From positions 1 through 64,000 of the forward strand of contig NZ_CAKZNK010000079.1 of NCBI RefSeq assembly GCF_937129525.1: 64,000 nucleotides of DNA. Direction: 5' to 3'. Shown piece after piece: positions 37,621 to 47,658 of the stretch (position 1 is the first letter of the stretch; the number at the start of each line of letters is the position of its first letter). This DNA is from an uncultured Chloroflexus sp. (GTDB lineage: Bacteria > Chloroflexota > Chloroflexia > Chloroflexales > Chloroflexaceae). The translations under genes were made by a program, and so were the position numbers. Below the pieces are notes generated by a model. That model searched no databases. It saw nothing but the letters and a program-made list of their open reading frames with translations, and had not been told where the DNA came from.

Positions 37621-37666
37621 TTGTGCAATGTCGCACAAGAATCTCGACAAAGGGTTATGGTATACT
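37621..37666 (+). promoter_or_regulatory. pot operon promoter with operator-like inverted repeat
   Basis: TGGTATACT (37658-37666) is an extended -10. Just upstream is the symmetric TTGTGC/GCACAA pair (37621-37638, 6-base centre), where a -35 would be expected. AT-rich DNA (about 37550-37600) precedes it. This suggests a regulator-controlled promoter for potABCD. The GTG start follows about 155 bases downstream. Confidence 0.45.
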
Positions 37667-37831
37667 ATTGCTAAATCACAGCATAGCGTGATGCAAGCAG
37701 GCCACGATGCCAGCGGCTTCTCTTGACCTTGTTTGGGTGAAGCGTTGCGACGCGAGACGGCTGCAACAGTCAGCCTGATTGTCGTTCGCTACTCATCACT
37801 GGTTGGCAAACCAGTTGGGAGGAGTGTTCAG

Positions 37832-38929
37832 GTGAGCGACTCGATCGCGATTGAACTCCGCGACGTCGTCAAACGGTTTGGCGATGTGGTCGCGGTCGAT
37901 CACGTTAATCTTCAGATTCGCGATGGCGAGTTTTTTTCATTGTTGGGGCCAAGCGGATGTGGCAAGACCTCAAGTCTGCGCATGATTGCCGGGTTTGAGT
38001 TGCCGACTTCCGGCAGCATTATCATTCATGGCCGCGAGATGGGCATCACCCCACCTCACCAGCGCCCGGTCAATACCGTCTTTCAATCGTATGCCCTCTT
38101 CCCCCATATGACGGTGGCGCAGAACGTTGCATTCGGCCTGGAGATGCGCAAGACACCGAAAAATGAAATTGCGCGCCGCGTCCAGGAGGCGCTCGATCTG
38201 GTGCGACTATCGGGATTGGAAGAGCGGCGTCCGCGTCAGCTCTCTGGTGGACAGCAACAGCGGGTAGCGCTGGCCCGCGCGCTGGTCAATCATCCCGAAG
38301 TATTGCTGCTTGACGAGCCGCTCGGCGCACTCGATCAAAAGCTGCGCAAAGAGATGCAGCTCGAATTGAAGAGTTTGCAGGTCCGGGTAGGGATTACCTT
38401 TGTATTCGTGACTCACGATCAGGAAGAAGCGTTAACGATGTCGGATCGGATTGCGGTCATGAACAAGGGCAAAATTCTACAGGTCGGCACGCCAACCGAA
38501 ATTTACGAGCGACCTAATTGCCGGTTTGTGGCCGATTTTATTGGTGAAACCAACTTTATCGATGGGGTGGTGATCGGGCGAGATGGCAACTACACGGTGT
38601 TGGAAACACCAGAGGGATTGCGCTTCCGCGGACTGGCTGCTCGCCCATTGAGCGATGGCACGAGCGTTACTTACTCGATTCGACCCGAGAAAGTGCGCCT
38701 GCTGACGCCTGATGGCGCATTGCCACCCGATGGGCTAGCTGGTACGGTGATGAGTGTGAACTATATCGGGAGTGATACCCGCATTACGGTGCGAATCAAC
38801 GACCGGCGCATCATCGATGTCTGGGAACAGAATACCCGCTCGACCCTTGATCGAAACGAGTACTGGCAACCGGGTGAAGCAGCCGTGATTGTCTGCCCGC
38901 CTGATAACGCACTCGTGCTCAGCGAGTAG
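37832..38929 (+). CDS. potA: Spermidine/putrescine ABC transporter ATPase PotA
   Basis: A 365-residue ATPase. Walker A is LLGPSGCGKTSSLRM, the Q-loop is NTVFQSYALFPHMT, the signature is QLSGGQQQRVALARAL, Walker B is VLLLDEPLGALD and the H-loop is FVTHDQEEAL. The C-terminal TOBE domain (IRPEKVRLLTPDG, SVNYIGSDTRITV) is typical of PotA. The GTG at 37832 is chosen since GGAGGA precedes it by 8 bases; the frame is open another 33 codons upstream without such a site. First gene of potABCD. Confidence 0.94.
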   Translation: MSDSIAIELRDVVKRFGDVVAVDHVNLQIRDGEFFSLLGPSGCGKTSSLRMIAGFELPTSGSIIIHGREMGITPPHQRPVNTVFQSYALFPHMTVAQNVAFGLEMRKTPKNEIARRVQEALDLVRLSGLEERRPRQLSGGQQQRVALARALVNHPEVLLLDEPLGALDQKLRKEMQLELKSLQVRVGITFVFVTHDQEEALTMSDRIAVMNKGKILQVGTPTEIYERPNCRFVADFIGETNFIDGVVIGRDGNYTVLETPEGLRFRGLAARPLSDGTSVTYSIRPEKVRLLTPDGALPPDGLAGTVMSVNYIGSDTRITVRINDRRIIDVWEQNTRSTLDRNEYWQPGEAAVIVCPPDNALVLSE

Positions 38930-38941
38930 AAGGAGGGTGTG

Positions 38942-39811
38942 ATGGCAACGTTGCAACAACAGCAACAGGGCCGCGACCGGATCCGACTGGCACTCCTGCT
39001 CACTCCCGGTTTGCTCTGGCTGGTGCTCTTCTTTGCTCTACCGCTGGTCATCATCTTTGTTTACAGTTTTATGACCAACGATGCGCTGGGCCGGGTCGTT
39101 TACCAGCCAACCCTCGACAACTACATTACTGTCTTTACGCAGAGCCTGTACATCAATGCTTACTGGCGATCAATCTGGACCAGCGTACTCACTACCGTCA
39201 TCTGCTTGCTGATCGGGTATCCGCTGGCCGTGTTTATTGCTCGCAGTCCGCAGCAGTGGCGGATGCCATTACTGATGCTGATCCTGATTCCGTTTTGGAC
39301 CAACTTTCTGGTGCGCATTTACGCCTGGCAGATCATTTTGGCCAACAATGGGATCATTAACGGCTTTCTCGAGCTGATCGGAGTAGGGCGATTGCCGCTC
39401 CTGAACAATGAAGGCGCAACGCTGATCGGCCTGATCTACGGCGAGTTACCGTTTATGGTTTTGCCCCTCTATGCCGCCATTGACCGGTTTGATTTCACCC
39501 TGATGGAGGCTGCGGCTGATCTCGGCGCCAATAAAATTCAGGCCTTTCTCCGCATCATGTTGCCGATGACGATGCCGGGGATTGTTGCCGGTTCGGTGCT
39601 GGTATTCATTCCAACGCTGGGTCAATTTGTGGTGTCTGAACTGTTAGGGGGAGCAAAAGTTGACTATCTCGGCAATTTGATTCAGCGTCTCTTCCTGCGC
39701 GCCAACCCTATCAATTGGCCGCTTGGTTCGGCAATGGCGGTTTTGATGATGATCGTGCTATTGGTGTTGATCATGTTGTACTTCCGCGCCACAACGGAGG
39801 AAGAGCGATGA
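38942..39811 (+). CDS. potB: Spermidine/putrescine ABC transporter permease PotB
   Basis: A 289-residue inner-membrane permease with six predicted membrane segments, the first being LLLTPGLLWLVLFFALPLVII. The EAA loop MEAAADLGANKIQAFLRIMLPMTMPG contacts PotA. The ATG at 38942 has AGGAGG 5 bases before it (a GTG directly precedes). Its stop overlaps the start of potC (ATGA). Confidence 0.93.
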   Translation: MATLQQQQQGRDRIRLALLLTPGLLWLVLFFALPLVIIFVYSFMTNDALGRVVYQPTLDNYITVFTQSLYINAYWRSIWTSVLTTVICLLIGYPLAVFIARSPQQWRMPLLMLILIPFWTNFLVRIYAWQIILANNGIINGFLELIGVGRLPLLNNEGATLIGLIYGELPFMVLPLYAAIDRFDFTLMEAAADLGANKIQAFLRIMLPMTMPGIVAGSVLVFIPTLGQFVVSELLGGAKVDYLGNLIQRLFLRANPINWPLGSAMAVLMMIVLLVLIMLYFRATTEEER

Positions 39812-40674
39812 TCAAGACAGCGCCTGCCACAACCACTGCGGCGCGGATGCAGACCGCGTTTAGCGAAGGTCGCCTGACCTGGAGCGGTCTTGCCCTGACC
39901 GTCTTCTCAATTCTGGTCTACCTGTTTCTCTACGCGCCGATCATCGTTCTGGTCGTCTTTTCGTTCACCCGCGATGAGTTTGGCGTGCGCTGGACGGGAT
40001 TCACGCTTGACTGGTACATCCGGCTCTTTAACAATCCGCGGATGATGGGAGCGGCGTGGAATACGCTGGTGGTGGCGACTGTTTCAACAATCGTCTCAAC
40101 GATTATCGGCACCCTGCTGGCGATGGCAATGGAACGCTACCGGTTTCGCGGGCGCAACGCTATGGAGGGATTGATCTACTTGCCGATTGTTGTGCCCGAA
40201 ATCGTGATGGCGGTAGCGCTACTGGCCTTTTCGGCGATCGTATTCGACCTGATCAAGCTGGCAACCGGCGAAACACTTCGCCGCAGCCTGACGACAGTAA
40301 CCATCGGTCACATCGCGTTCAGCATTTCGTTTGTTGTGGTCGTAGTGCGCACCAGTCTTAAGAATTTTGACCGCCGGCTGGAGGAAGCGGCAGCCGATCT
40401 CGGCGCCGATAGCTGGAATACCTTTTGGCGCATTACCTTTCCGCTCATCTTGCCCGGTATTGTTGGCGGCGCTCTGCTCGCATTCACGCTATCGCTCGAC
40501 GATTTCATCATTTCACTGTTCCTGTCAGGGCCGGGAACATCTCTTTTGCCGGTAGAGGTCTACAACCGGGTGCGGCGAGCGGTGACGCCAGAAATTAACG
40601 CGATTTCAACCCTCATGCTGATCCTGTCGATGGCGCTGGTGGCGCTCTCTCAATTGCTCCAGCGCCGGCGGTGA
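39808..40674 (+). CDS. potC: Spermidine/putrescine ABC transporter permease PotC
   Basis: A 288-residue permease, partner of PotB, with six predicted membrane segments beginning LALTVFSILVYLFLYAPIIV. The EAA loop is LEEAAADLGADSWNTFWRITFPLILPG, and SLDDFIISLFLSGPGTSLLPV is a PotC hallmark. The ATG at 39808 overlaps the potB stop and is preceded by GGAGG. Its end overlaps the frame of potD by a few bases. Confidence 0.93.
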   Translation: MIKTAPATTTAARMQTAFSEGRLTWSGLALTVFSILVYLFLYAPIIVLVVFSFTRDEFGVRWTGFTLDWYIRLFNNPRMMGAAWNTLVVATVSTIVSTIIGTLLAMAMERYRFRGRNAMEGLIYLPIVVPEIVMAVALLAFSAIVFDLIKLATGETLRRSLTTVTIGHIAFSISFVVVVVRTSLKNFDRRLEEAAADLGADSWNTFWRITFPLILPGIVGGALLAFTLSLDDFIISLFLSGPGTSLLPVEVYNRVRRAVTPEINAISTLMLILSMALVALSQLLQRRR

Positions 40675-40706
40675 GACGAAGAACCTATCAGGAAGGGAGA
40701 AGAGTA

Positions 40707-41858
40707 ATGCAGATGCTACGAGTGTTGTTAGTTACATTGTTGTTGGCGCTTGCCGCGTGTGGCGGGGGTGGCCAGCCGGCAACAAGTCCGGGAAATGAGT
40801 ATGGCGCCAGCGGCGGTGATACCCCTGAGTCAGGTGACGGAGTTGATCGAAGCCGTTTGGCCCGCGAACTCTATTTCTACAACTGGTCAGATTACATCGA
40901 CCCCGCTATTCTCGAACAGTTCGAGGCTGAATACGGTGTGAGGGTGATTGTTGACACCTACGATAGCAATGAAGACATGCTGGCGAAAATCCGGGCCGGC
41001 AATTCAGGCTACGATATTGTGGTGCCAACGGATTACGCGGTGCAAATTATGATCGCCGAGGGGTTGGCCGCGCCGCTTGACAAGTCGCTCCTGACTAATC
41101 TTGTCCATCTCGATCCGAATTTGCTCGATCAGTACTTCGATAAGGGGAATGTCTACTCGATCCCGTATATGTACGGCATTACCGGCATTGCCTACAATAC
41201 CAAATTCTTCCCCGATGGGATTGATAGCTGGGCTGCTATTTTCGAACCGGAGCAGATTGCTGAGTTCAGAGGCAAAATCAGCATGCTTGATGACGCGCGT
41301 GAAACGCCAGGCGCAGCCCTACGTTACATCGGACAATCGCTTAATTCAACCGATCCGGCGGCGCTTGAGCGGGTAAAGGAGATTTTGCTGGCGCAGAAGC
41401 CGTATCTGGCTGCTTACAACAGCTCAGATGTCAACCGCAAGCTGGCAAGTGAAGAGTATGTGCTGGCGCATTCGTGGAGCGGCTCGGCAATGCAGGCTCG
41501 CAATGGATTGGGCGATGAATTCAGCGGCAATCCAGACATTGCCTTTGTTATCCCGAAAGAAGGCGGGATGATCTGGATGGATAATCTGATGATCCTGAAG
41601 GACTCTCCCAATGCTTACACAGCCCACGTATTTATGAATTTCCTCATGCGCCCGAAAGTGTCGGCGCAGAATACCGAGTACATCGGCTATCTCACACCGA
41701 ATAAAGATGCGCTCGACCTGTTGTCAGACGAGATCAAAGAACTCTACCAGCAGGGTTTCGCTCCCGACGAAGAGATGTACAAGCGACTTGAGTGGGCAGT
41801 GCGAAACGAAGGCACAACAGCGTTCGACGATCTGTGGACAGAGATCAAGGGTGAGTAG
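40707..41858 (+). CDS. potD: Spermidine/putrescine-binding lipoprotein PotD
   Basis: A 383-residue periplasm-side binding protein anchored as a lipoprotein: signal peptide LRVLLVTLLLALAAC with the lipobox cysteine, then a Gly/Ser-rich linker. The mature part opens ELYFYNWSDYIDP and has YDIVVPTDYAVQIMI, IPYMYGITGIAYN and the KEGGMIWMDNLMILK hinge/ligand region of PotD and PotF. It captures polyamines for PotABC. The ATG at 40707 is preceded by GGGAGAAGAG; the frame is open 12 codons further up into the potC end. The operon ends at a strong terminator. Confidence 0.94.
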   Translation: MQMLRVLLVTLLLALAACGGGGQPATSPGNEYGASGGDTPESGDGVDRSRLARELYFYNWSDYIDPAILEQFEAEYGVRVIVDTYDSNEDMLAKIRAGNSGYDIVVPTDYAVQIMIAEGLAAPLDKSLLTNLVHLDPNLLDQYFDKGNVYSIPYMYGITGIAYNTKFFPDGIDSWAAIFEPEQIAEFRGKISMLDDARETPGAALRYIGQSLNSTDPAALERVKEILLAQKPYLAAYNSSDVNRKLASEEYVLAHSWSGSAMQARNGLGDEFSGNPDIAFVIPKEGGMIWMDNLMILKDSPNAYTAHVFMNFLMRPKVSAQNTEYIGYLTPNKDALDLLSDEIKELYQQGFAPDEEMYKRLEWAVRNEGTTAFDDLWTEIKGE

Positions 41859-41929
41859 CCTCACAGGTTGACAACCGGCAGGTGAACTCAACCGAACAGG
41901 GCGAATAAGTGATACCTGGAGAGAGGGGT

Positions 41930-41968
41930 TAGCTGGCAGTAACGACGTTACTGCCAGCTACTTTCTAT
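41930..41968 (+). terminator. Intrinsic terminator of potABCD
   Basis: A perfect 14-bp stem (41930-41943 with 41947-41960; TAGCTGGCAGTAAC and its complement) with a 3-base loop, followed by CTTTCTATT. It is 71 bases after the potD stop. Confidence 0.8.
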
Positions 41969-42238
41969 TGCGCAGAAGCGAGCCTGTGCAATACTGACTT
42001 CAGCGATGCTAACCTGAGCGGAGTCTATCTCTGCGGAGCCAACCTGCGCAACGCCATTCTCAGTCGGGCCAACCTGGCCCGGGCCAATCTGAGTGGCGCT
42101 AACCTGCGTGGCGCTCATATGCGCGGCGTCAATTTGCGCGAAGCCAGTCTGACTGACGCCGATCTGACCGATGCCGATCTCACTGATGCCGATCTGACCG
42201 ATTGCGATCTGACCGGCGTTAAAGGGTTGAATGTATGA
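41963..42238 (+). pseudogene. Pentapeptide-repeat protein fragment without a start codon
   Basis: In the frame ending at the TGA at 42236-42238, about 75 codons read as classic A(D/N)LXX pentapeptide repeats: TDFSDANLSG, LCGANLRNA, SRANLARANLSGANLRGA, then DLTDA repeated several times, ending TGVKGLNV. Repeats of this kind fold as a right-handed beta-helix. No ATG, GTG or TTG start lies at the head of the frame, which runs back into the pot terminator; the first ATG (42119) is deep in the repeats and lacks a ribosome-binding site. It is most likely a truncated remnant. A CTG start cannot be excluded. Confidence 0.7.
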
Positions 42239-42344
42239 TAGGCCGACAGTCGCGCTGAGGGTGGTTGCGCGACACCCTCAGCGTCGATCAAAACCCAGAC
42301 GACGCCCCCTATCGCGCCTGACATCACTGCCACCCTCATCACAT

Positions 42345-45257
42345 TCAAGAGCCACTCTCAATCATCACCGGCACAACCGGTTCGAGAATCTCACGCAAAA
42401 ATCGACCGGTATGCGATGTGGGATGACGGGCAACCTCTTCGGGAGTGCCAAGCGCCACCACTTCACCGCCGCCATCGCCGCCTTCCGGTCCCATATCGAT
42501 CACATAATCAGCGGTCTTGATCACATCGAGATTATGTTCGATAACCACCACCGTATTACCGGAGTCAACCAGACGATGCAACACCTGTAAGAGATTCTGA
42601 ATATCGGCAAAATGCAAACCGGTCGTTGGCTCATCAAGAATGTAAATGGTGCGACCGGTTGCCACCCGGGCCAGCTCTTTCGCCAGCTTTACGCGCTGCG
42701 CCTCGCCACCCGACAGCGTTGTTGCCGGTTGACCAAGTTTGATATAGTCGAGACCAACATCGTGCAGGGTTTGCAAGATCCGACGAACGCGGGGCACATT
42801 GGCAAAAAACTCTAGCGCCGTCTGCACATCCATATCAAGCACATCGGCAATCGTCTTGCCCTTGTACTTGACCTGCAACGTTTCACGGTTGTACCGTTTA
42901 CCCTTACATTCGGCGCAGCGCACCCAGACATCGGCCAAAAATTGCATATCGATCTTGATCTCGCCATTGCCTTCACAGGCTTCACAACGCCCACCGCGAA
43001 TATTGAAACTGAAGCGTCCCGGCCCATAGCCACGCAGTTTGGCTTCAGGGGTCTCGGCAAACAACTCACGCAGCAGATCGAACAACTTAACATAGGTAGC
43101 CGGATTCGAGCGCGGCGTGCGCCCAATCGGTTGCTGATCGATATTGATAACCTTATCCAGGCGTTCCAGGCCGTGCAGAGCGCGGAAGGGGCCAGGTTTG
43201 AGCTGAGCGCGGTTGAGCCGATTAGCCAGCGCCGGGTAAAGCGTCTCGGTAATCAGTGATGATTTGCCCGATCCAGAGACGCCGGTCACTGCGATGAAAC
43301 AGCCGAGCGGGAAGCTGACCGAAACATCACGCAGATTGTTGAGGGTTGCGCCTTCGAGCGTTAGCCAGCCGTTGTTGGGATGGCGGCGGGTCGGCGGGGT
43401 CTGAATGGTCAATCGCCCTGATAGATACTGACCGGTGAGCGAGGTCGGGTGTTGGGCAACCTGAGCAGGTGTGCCGGCAGTAACAATTTGCCCCCCTTTG
43501 ACACCGGCGCCAGGGCCGAAGTCGATAATCCAGTCGGCGGCCTGCATCGTTTCAAGGTCGTGTTCGACTACGATCAGGGTATTGCCGAGATCGCGCAGGC
43601 GTAAGAGCGAGTCGAGCAACTTGCGATTGTCACGCTGGTGCAAGCCAATACTCGGCTCATCAAGGATGTACATCACGCCGACCAGCCCTGAACCGATTTG
43701 AGAAGCGAGACGGATCCGCTGCGCTTCGCCACCAGAGAGGGTCGGCGCAGCGCGGTCGAGCGTCAGGTAGTGCAGACCGACATTGTGTAAAAAACCGAGC
43801 CGCTCGCGGATCTCTTTCAACACATCGCCTGCAATCGCCAGCGCGGTTTCATTGAGATGGTTAGGTAACTCACGCGCCCAATCGAGGGCCTGGGCAACAT
43901 TCATGCGGGTCACATCGCGGATCGAGCGCCCGGCTACGCGCGCGGCCAGACTTTCGGGGCGCAACCGGGCGCCTTCACAGTCAGGGCATGGCTGTTCGCT
44001 CATATACTGGGTGTAATATTCGCGCATCGTATCCGAGCCACTCTGCATGTAGCGGCGACGGATTTCACTGGCCAGCCCTTCCCACACACGATAATACTCG
44101 CCACGCGAGCCACCTTCGTGTTCCCAGGCGAATCGGATACGCTCCTGACCGCTGCCGTAAATGATGGCATCACGTTGACGCTGGGTCAGCTCATCCCAGG
44201 GCGCATCAAGATCGATACGATAATGGGCAGCGATAGCGAGGAGAGCTTTGTAAGCCCAGGTATCCTGCTTCTTGCGCATCTCGCCCCAGTAGGTGACGGC
44301 GCCGTCGTGGATCGAGAGCGCGCCGTTGGGCACAAGCAAGCCCGGATCAACTTCGAGCCGCGCGCCCAGGCCGGTACACGTCGGACAGGCCCCTTGAGGC
44401 GAATTGAACGAGAACATCTGCGGCGTCAATTCGGGAAACGAGATCCCACACGACGGGCAGGTATTACTCTCGCTCATCAACCACTCACGTGGTTGGGCGG
44501 GATCGGTCGGCTCATCGGCCAGACTGATGATGACCTTCCCTTCACCAACCCGCAAAGCCGTCTCAACACTATCGGTCAGGCGGGTTGTAAACGAGTCGAG
44601 ATCGCCATTAGCAATGGCCTGCGGGATAGCCAACCGATCGATCACCACCTCAATAGAGTGTTTCACCTTCTTGTTGAGTTTAATCTCTTCATCGAGTGAG
44701 CGGATCTCGCCATCAACCCGCACCCGGACGAACCCCTCGGCTTTGGCTTCAGCGAAAATATCCTTGTACTCACCCTTACGTTGTGACACGACCGGCGCCA
44801 GCACCATAAAGCGCGTGCCCGGCGGCAGCGTCATAATCCGATCAACCATTTGTTGGGCTGATTGAGCGGCCACCGGCTGGCCGCAGCGATGGCAATACTG
44901 TTGTCCGACCCGGGCAAACAGGAGCCGCAGGTAATCGTAAATCTCGGTGACAGTGCCAACTGTCGAGCGCGGATTTTTGCTGGCGCTCTTTTGCTCGATG
45001 GCAATTGCCGGCGACAATCCTTCGATCAGATCGACCTGTGGTTTTTCCATTTGACCGAGAAACTGACGGGCATAAGCCGAGAGACTCTCGACGTAACGTC
45101 GCTGCCCTTCGGCATAGAGGGTATCGAAGGCGAGCGAACTCTTACCCGAACCACTCACACCGGTCAATACCACCAGTCGGTCACGCGGAATTTCGACATC
45201 AATCCCCTTGAGATTGTGCTCGCGCGCGCCCTTGATCACGATTGTCGTTTTGGCCAC
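42345..45257 (-). CDS. uvrA: Excinuclease ABC subunit A
   Basis: A 970-residue damage-recognition ATPase of nucleotide excision repair. Two ABC modules each have Walker A (GVSGSGKSS), the signature LSGGEAQR and Walker B ([10 protein letters not shown] and [10 protein letters not shown]). Zinc sites are CPSCGISF with ACPTC and [10 protein letters not shown] with CAEC. A GTG at 45257 with GGAG before it gives the family start ([17 protein letters not shown]). A GTG 19 codons earlier with AAAGG is an alternative, but it lies too close to the predicted transcription start. Confidence 0.95.
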   Translation of the reverse strand: MAKTTIVIKGAREHNLKGIDVEIPRDRLVVLTGVSGSGKSSLAFDTLYAEGQRRYVESLSAYARQFLGQMEKPQVDLIEGLSPAIAIEQKSASKNPRSTVGTVTEIYDYLRLLFARVGQQYCHRCGQPVAAQSAQQMVDRIMTLPPGTRFMVLAPVVSQRKGEYKDIFAEAKAEGFVRVRVDGEIRSLDEEIKLNKKVKHSIEVVIDRLAIPQAIANGDLDSFTTRLTDSVETALRVGEGKVIISLADEPTDPAQPREWLMSESNTCPSCGISFPELTPQMFSFNSPQGACPTCTGLGARLEVDPGLLVPNGALSIHDGAVTYWGEMRKKQDTWAYKALLAIAAHYRIDLDAPWDELTQRQRDAIIYGSGQERIRFAWEHEGGSRGEYYRVWEGLASEIRRRYMQSGSDTMREYYTQYMSEQPCPDCEGARLRPESLAARVAGRSIRDVTRMNVAQALDWARELPNHLNETALAIAGDVLKEIRERLGFLHNVGLHYLTLDRAAPTLSGGEAQRIRLASQIGSGLVGVMYILDEPSIGLHQRDNRKLLDSLLRLRDLGNTLIVVEHDLETMQAADWIIDFGPGAGVKGGQIVTAGTPAQVAQHPTSLTGQYLSGRLTIQTPPTRRHPNNGWLTLEGATLNNLRDVSVSFPLGCFIAVTGVSGSGKSSLITETLYPALANRLNRAQLKPGPFRALHGLERLDKVINIDQQPIGRTPRSNPATYVKLFDLLRELFAETPEAKLRGYGPGRFSFNIRGGRCEACEGNGEIKIDMQFLADVWVRCAECKGKRYNRETLQVKYKGKTIADVLDMDVQTALEFFANVPRVRRILQTLHDVGLDYIKLGQPATTLSGGEAQRVKLAKELARVATGRTIYILDEPTTGLHFADIQNLLQVLHRLVDSGNTVVVIEHNLDVIKTADYVIDMGPEGGDGGGEVVALGTPEEVARHPTSHTGRFLREILEPVVPVMIESGS

Positions 45258-45327
45258 GGTCGTCTCCGCTACACTACGAACGAAGAGAAAGCGCCGCCCC
45301 TTCGGCGACGCCACTAATCTGCCTTTC

Positions 45328-45336
45328 AGTATACCA
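45328..45336 (-). promoter_or_regulatory. uvrA extended -10 promoter
   Basis: Minus strand TGGTATACT (TATACT at 45328-45333) is an extended -10 about 70 bases before the chosen uvrA start; no clear -35. I see no recognisable LexA box around it. Confidence 0.45.
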
Positions 45337-45385
45337 CGTTTTACCAGAACAAACGGGCGAAATATGCCGTTCTACAAAACCTCGA

Positions 45386-46669
45386 TTATTCGGCGTGAAC
45401 CGCCACCTCTGATGCAACATCGGTTGTTGCCGACTGCGGCAAGGTGATAAAGCGGCTGCGCAGGGTACTGAACAGAACTACCAGCGCACCGACCAGCAAC
45501 GCCGATCCGATCAGGTAAGGCGCACTCGGCGCAATCAGATCGAACAGCATGCCGGCGAGCAATGGCCCAAACACCATTGTCAGGCTGGTGAACGCCTGCA
45601 CGCCGCCGAGCGTTGTGCCTTGTTCGGTAGCCAGCACCGACTGTGAGACAAGGCTGGTCAGTGACGGCGTTACCATACCGCTACCCAGAGCAACGATACC
45701 GATAGCCGGGAACAACATCCAGGACGCTGTAGCAAGACCAATAGCGATGAACCCGATAGCCATCAGCGTCAGACCGGCGATAGCCAGCCGCGCCTCACCG
45801 AAGCGCGCCACCAGCTTGCGGATCAGAAAGCCCTGCACGATGACCGCAATCAAGCCGATAAAGGCAAATATCAACGCGTTTTGCTGGGGGCCAAAACCGA
45901 AACGCACATCGCTGTAAACCGGAAAATTGCTCTGCAAACCAGCAAATGCAAGATTAAACAGAACGCTACCGACAATAAATGGTTGCACGCGAACGTCGGC
46001 AGCTACAGCGATTAGCCGGCTAACCGGATTAAAGTTGCGCGAGACGGTTTGAGCGCGCTTCTCAGGTGGCAACGACTCGGGCAGACGGAAGAAACCGAAA
46101 GCGAAATTGGCGAAGCTCAGCGCAGCGGCAAAGAGGGCTGGCGCCTGCAAGCTCACGTTGGCCAGCAAACCGCCAATGGCCGGCCCCAGCATAAAACCGA
46201 GACCAAAGGCAGCGCCAATCATCCCCAGGCCACGCGCGCGATCTTGCGGCAGCGTAACATCAGCAATGTAAGCTTGCGCTGTGCTGATACTGGCACCGGT
46301 GATTCCGGCAGCAATGCGGGCAAGAAAGAGCAAACCGATCACGGTCTCTATGCCAAGAAACGTCAGATTCTCGGCCAGCGCGAAGACCAGGTAGCTGAGA
46401 CCGGCGCCAAACAGGCTGAAGAGGAGAACCGGTCGTCGCCCGAAACGATCGCCGAGCGCGCCCAGAACAGGCGCAAAGAGGAACTGCATCAGCGCATAGG
46501 AAGCAGTCAACGCGCCCACGATCACGGCGCGATTGTCGGCCAACCATGGCCAGCTTGAACGTTCAACAATTTTGACATATTCAGGCAGCAACGGTAACAC
46601 AATACCGATGCCGAGCAAGTCAATGAAGATGGTCAGAAAGATAAAAACGAGTGGTGAACGACGTTTCAT
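45386..46669 (-). CDS. Major facilitator superfamily exporter, TetA-like
   Basis: A 427-residue protein with 12 predicted membrane segments. The loop after segment 2 has the MFS motif [14 protein letters not shown], and segment 1 reads [39 protein letters not shown] in segment 5 is the drug/proton antiporter motif C, so export of a drug or metabolite is likelier than uptake. Substrate unknown. It lies upstream of uvrA in the same direction but with a separate perfect promoter. Confidence 0.9.
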   Translation of the reverse strand: MKRRSPLVFIFLTIFIDLLGIGIVLPLLPEYVKIVERSSWPWLADNRAVIVGALTASYALMQFLFAPVLGALGDRFGRRPVLLFSLFGAGLSYLVFALAENLTFLGIETVIGLLFLARIAAGITGASISTAQAYIADVTLPQDRARGLGMIGAAFGLGFMLGPAIGGLLANVSLQAPALFAAALSFANFAFGFFRLPESLPPEKRAQTVSRNFNPVSRLIAVAADVRVQPFIVGSVLFNLAFAGLQSNFPVYSDVRFGFGPQQNALIFAFIGLIAVIVQGFLIRKLVARFGEARLAIAGLTLMAIGFIAIGLATASWMLFPAIGIVALGSGMVTPSLTSLVSQSVLATEQGTTLGGVQAFTSLTMVFGPLLAGMLFDLIAPSAPYLIGSALLVGALVVLFSTLRSRFITLPQSATTDVASEVAVHAE

Positions 46670-46809
46670 GATTTGGGAACCTCACCGTACCAATTGCGTA
46701 AAGAGGGCTAACCTCTAATTGATCTGACTAGATTTCTCTGTCAGTCGGCACGCGCCTGTCCAATTACCTCAAGGACGGCCACTTGCGTGTAGAAAGGTTT
46801 GCTTCTCGA

Positions 46810-46838
46810 ATTATATGGTAATACACACGTTTTGTCAA
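46810..46838 (-). promoter_or_regulatory. Perfect consensus promoter of the MFS exporter
   Basis: Minus strand TTGACA (46833-46838), 17 bases, TATAAT (46810-46815). The leader to the ATG at 46669 is about 130 bases. It is back-to-back with the start region of the DnaD-like gene. No operator symmetry was obvious around it. Confidence 0.75.
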
Positions 46839-46950
46839 TACTTTGCACAACTTTTGTCCAGAAATGGAGATGTGGTAGCATAAATTGTCAGATCGCGGTA
46901 TCATGCGGGCATCAGGAGGCGATCCGACACCTTCCGGCAGCGGGATCAGC

Positions 46951-47658
46951 ATGGCATTCGACGGCTTCACAACTGAACGGCTCACCGGCATTCCACCGGA
47001 ATTTTTCACCGAGGTACTGCCGGCAATCACCAAACCGAGTGAACTCAAAGTCACCCTGCATCTGTTTTACCGGCTCAGCCAGTTGCGTAGCCGTCCGCGC
47101 CGGATCAGTTGGGACGATCTGCGCAAAGACGAACTATTGCGCCGGTCATTGCAGGCGCTCAGCTCGCTCCGATCATTTGAAGAGCTGCTCGATGAAGGGT
47201 TAGCAGCGGCAGTGCGACGCGGCACGGTGCTCCATCTGGTCGAACCACTCGACGGACGAGCGCGTAACTGGTACCTGATTAACACGCCGGCAAACCGGCA
47301 ATGGGCCGCGCAGGCCGCTGCCGGCAAGATTGCGCCGCCGCTTGAGGAGATAAGCGAGCGACCAGGGTTAATCGAATTGTACGAACAGAATATCGGGCTG
47401 GTGACACCGCTGCTGTTAGAAGAGTTGCGCGCTGCCAGCGACCGTTATCCAGCCGAATGGATTGAAGACGCCATTCGGGAAGCAGTGCGGGCCAATGCCC
47501 GTTCGTGGCGTTATATTCAGCGCATGCTGGAGAGGTGGGCCGCCAATGGACGAGAATCTGCGTCGTATCAAACCGGACGATCTATCGATATTGAAAAATA
47601 TACCAGCGGACAGCTTGGACACCTCTTCCGCCGAGGAAGCGACGAGAGCGACCTCTGA
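46951..47658 (+). CDS. DnaD-domain primosomal protein
   Basis: A 235-residue protein with the C-terminal DnaD/DnaB helical domain: LIELYEQNIGLVTPLLLEELRAA, then YPAEWIEDAIREAVRANARSWRYIQRMLERW, the YxxxI and WRYI(Q) pattern of this family. The N-terminal part (GFTTERLTGIPPEFFTEVLPAI onward) is a winged-helix-like region. It probably helps load the replicative helicase at oriC or at stalled forks. The frame is open to a TTG at 46885 and an ATG at 46903; I choose 46951 because conserved sequence begins right after it, though no start has a strong ribosome-binding site. The last 113 bases overlap the next gene in another frame. Confidence 0.83.
   Translation: MAFDGFTTERLTGIPPEFFTEVLPAITKPSELKVTLHLFYRLSQLRSRPRRISWDDLRKDELLRRSLQALSSLRSFEELLDEGLAAAVRRGTVLHLVEPLDGRARNWYLINTPANRQWAAQAAAGKIAPPLEEISERPGLIELYEQNIGLVTPLLLEELRAASDRYPAEWIEDAIREAVRANARSWRYIQRMLERWAANGRESASYQTGRSIDIEKYTSGQLGHLFRRGSDESDL

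Noticed and set aside
42155-42215. Short tandem DNA repeats as a possible CRISPR array
   Set aside because: The 15-base units are contiguous codons of a pentapeptide repeat; there are no spacers.
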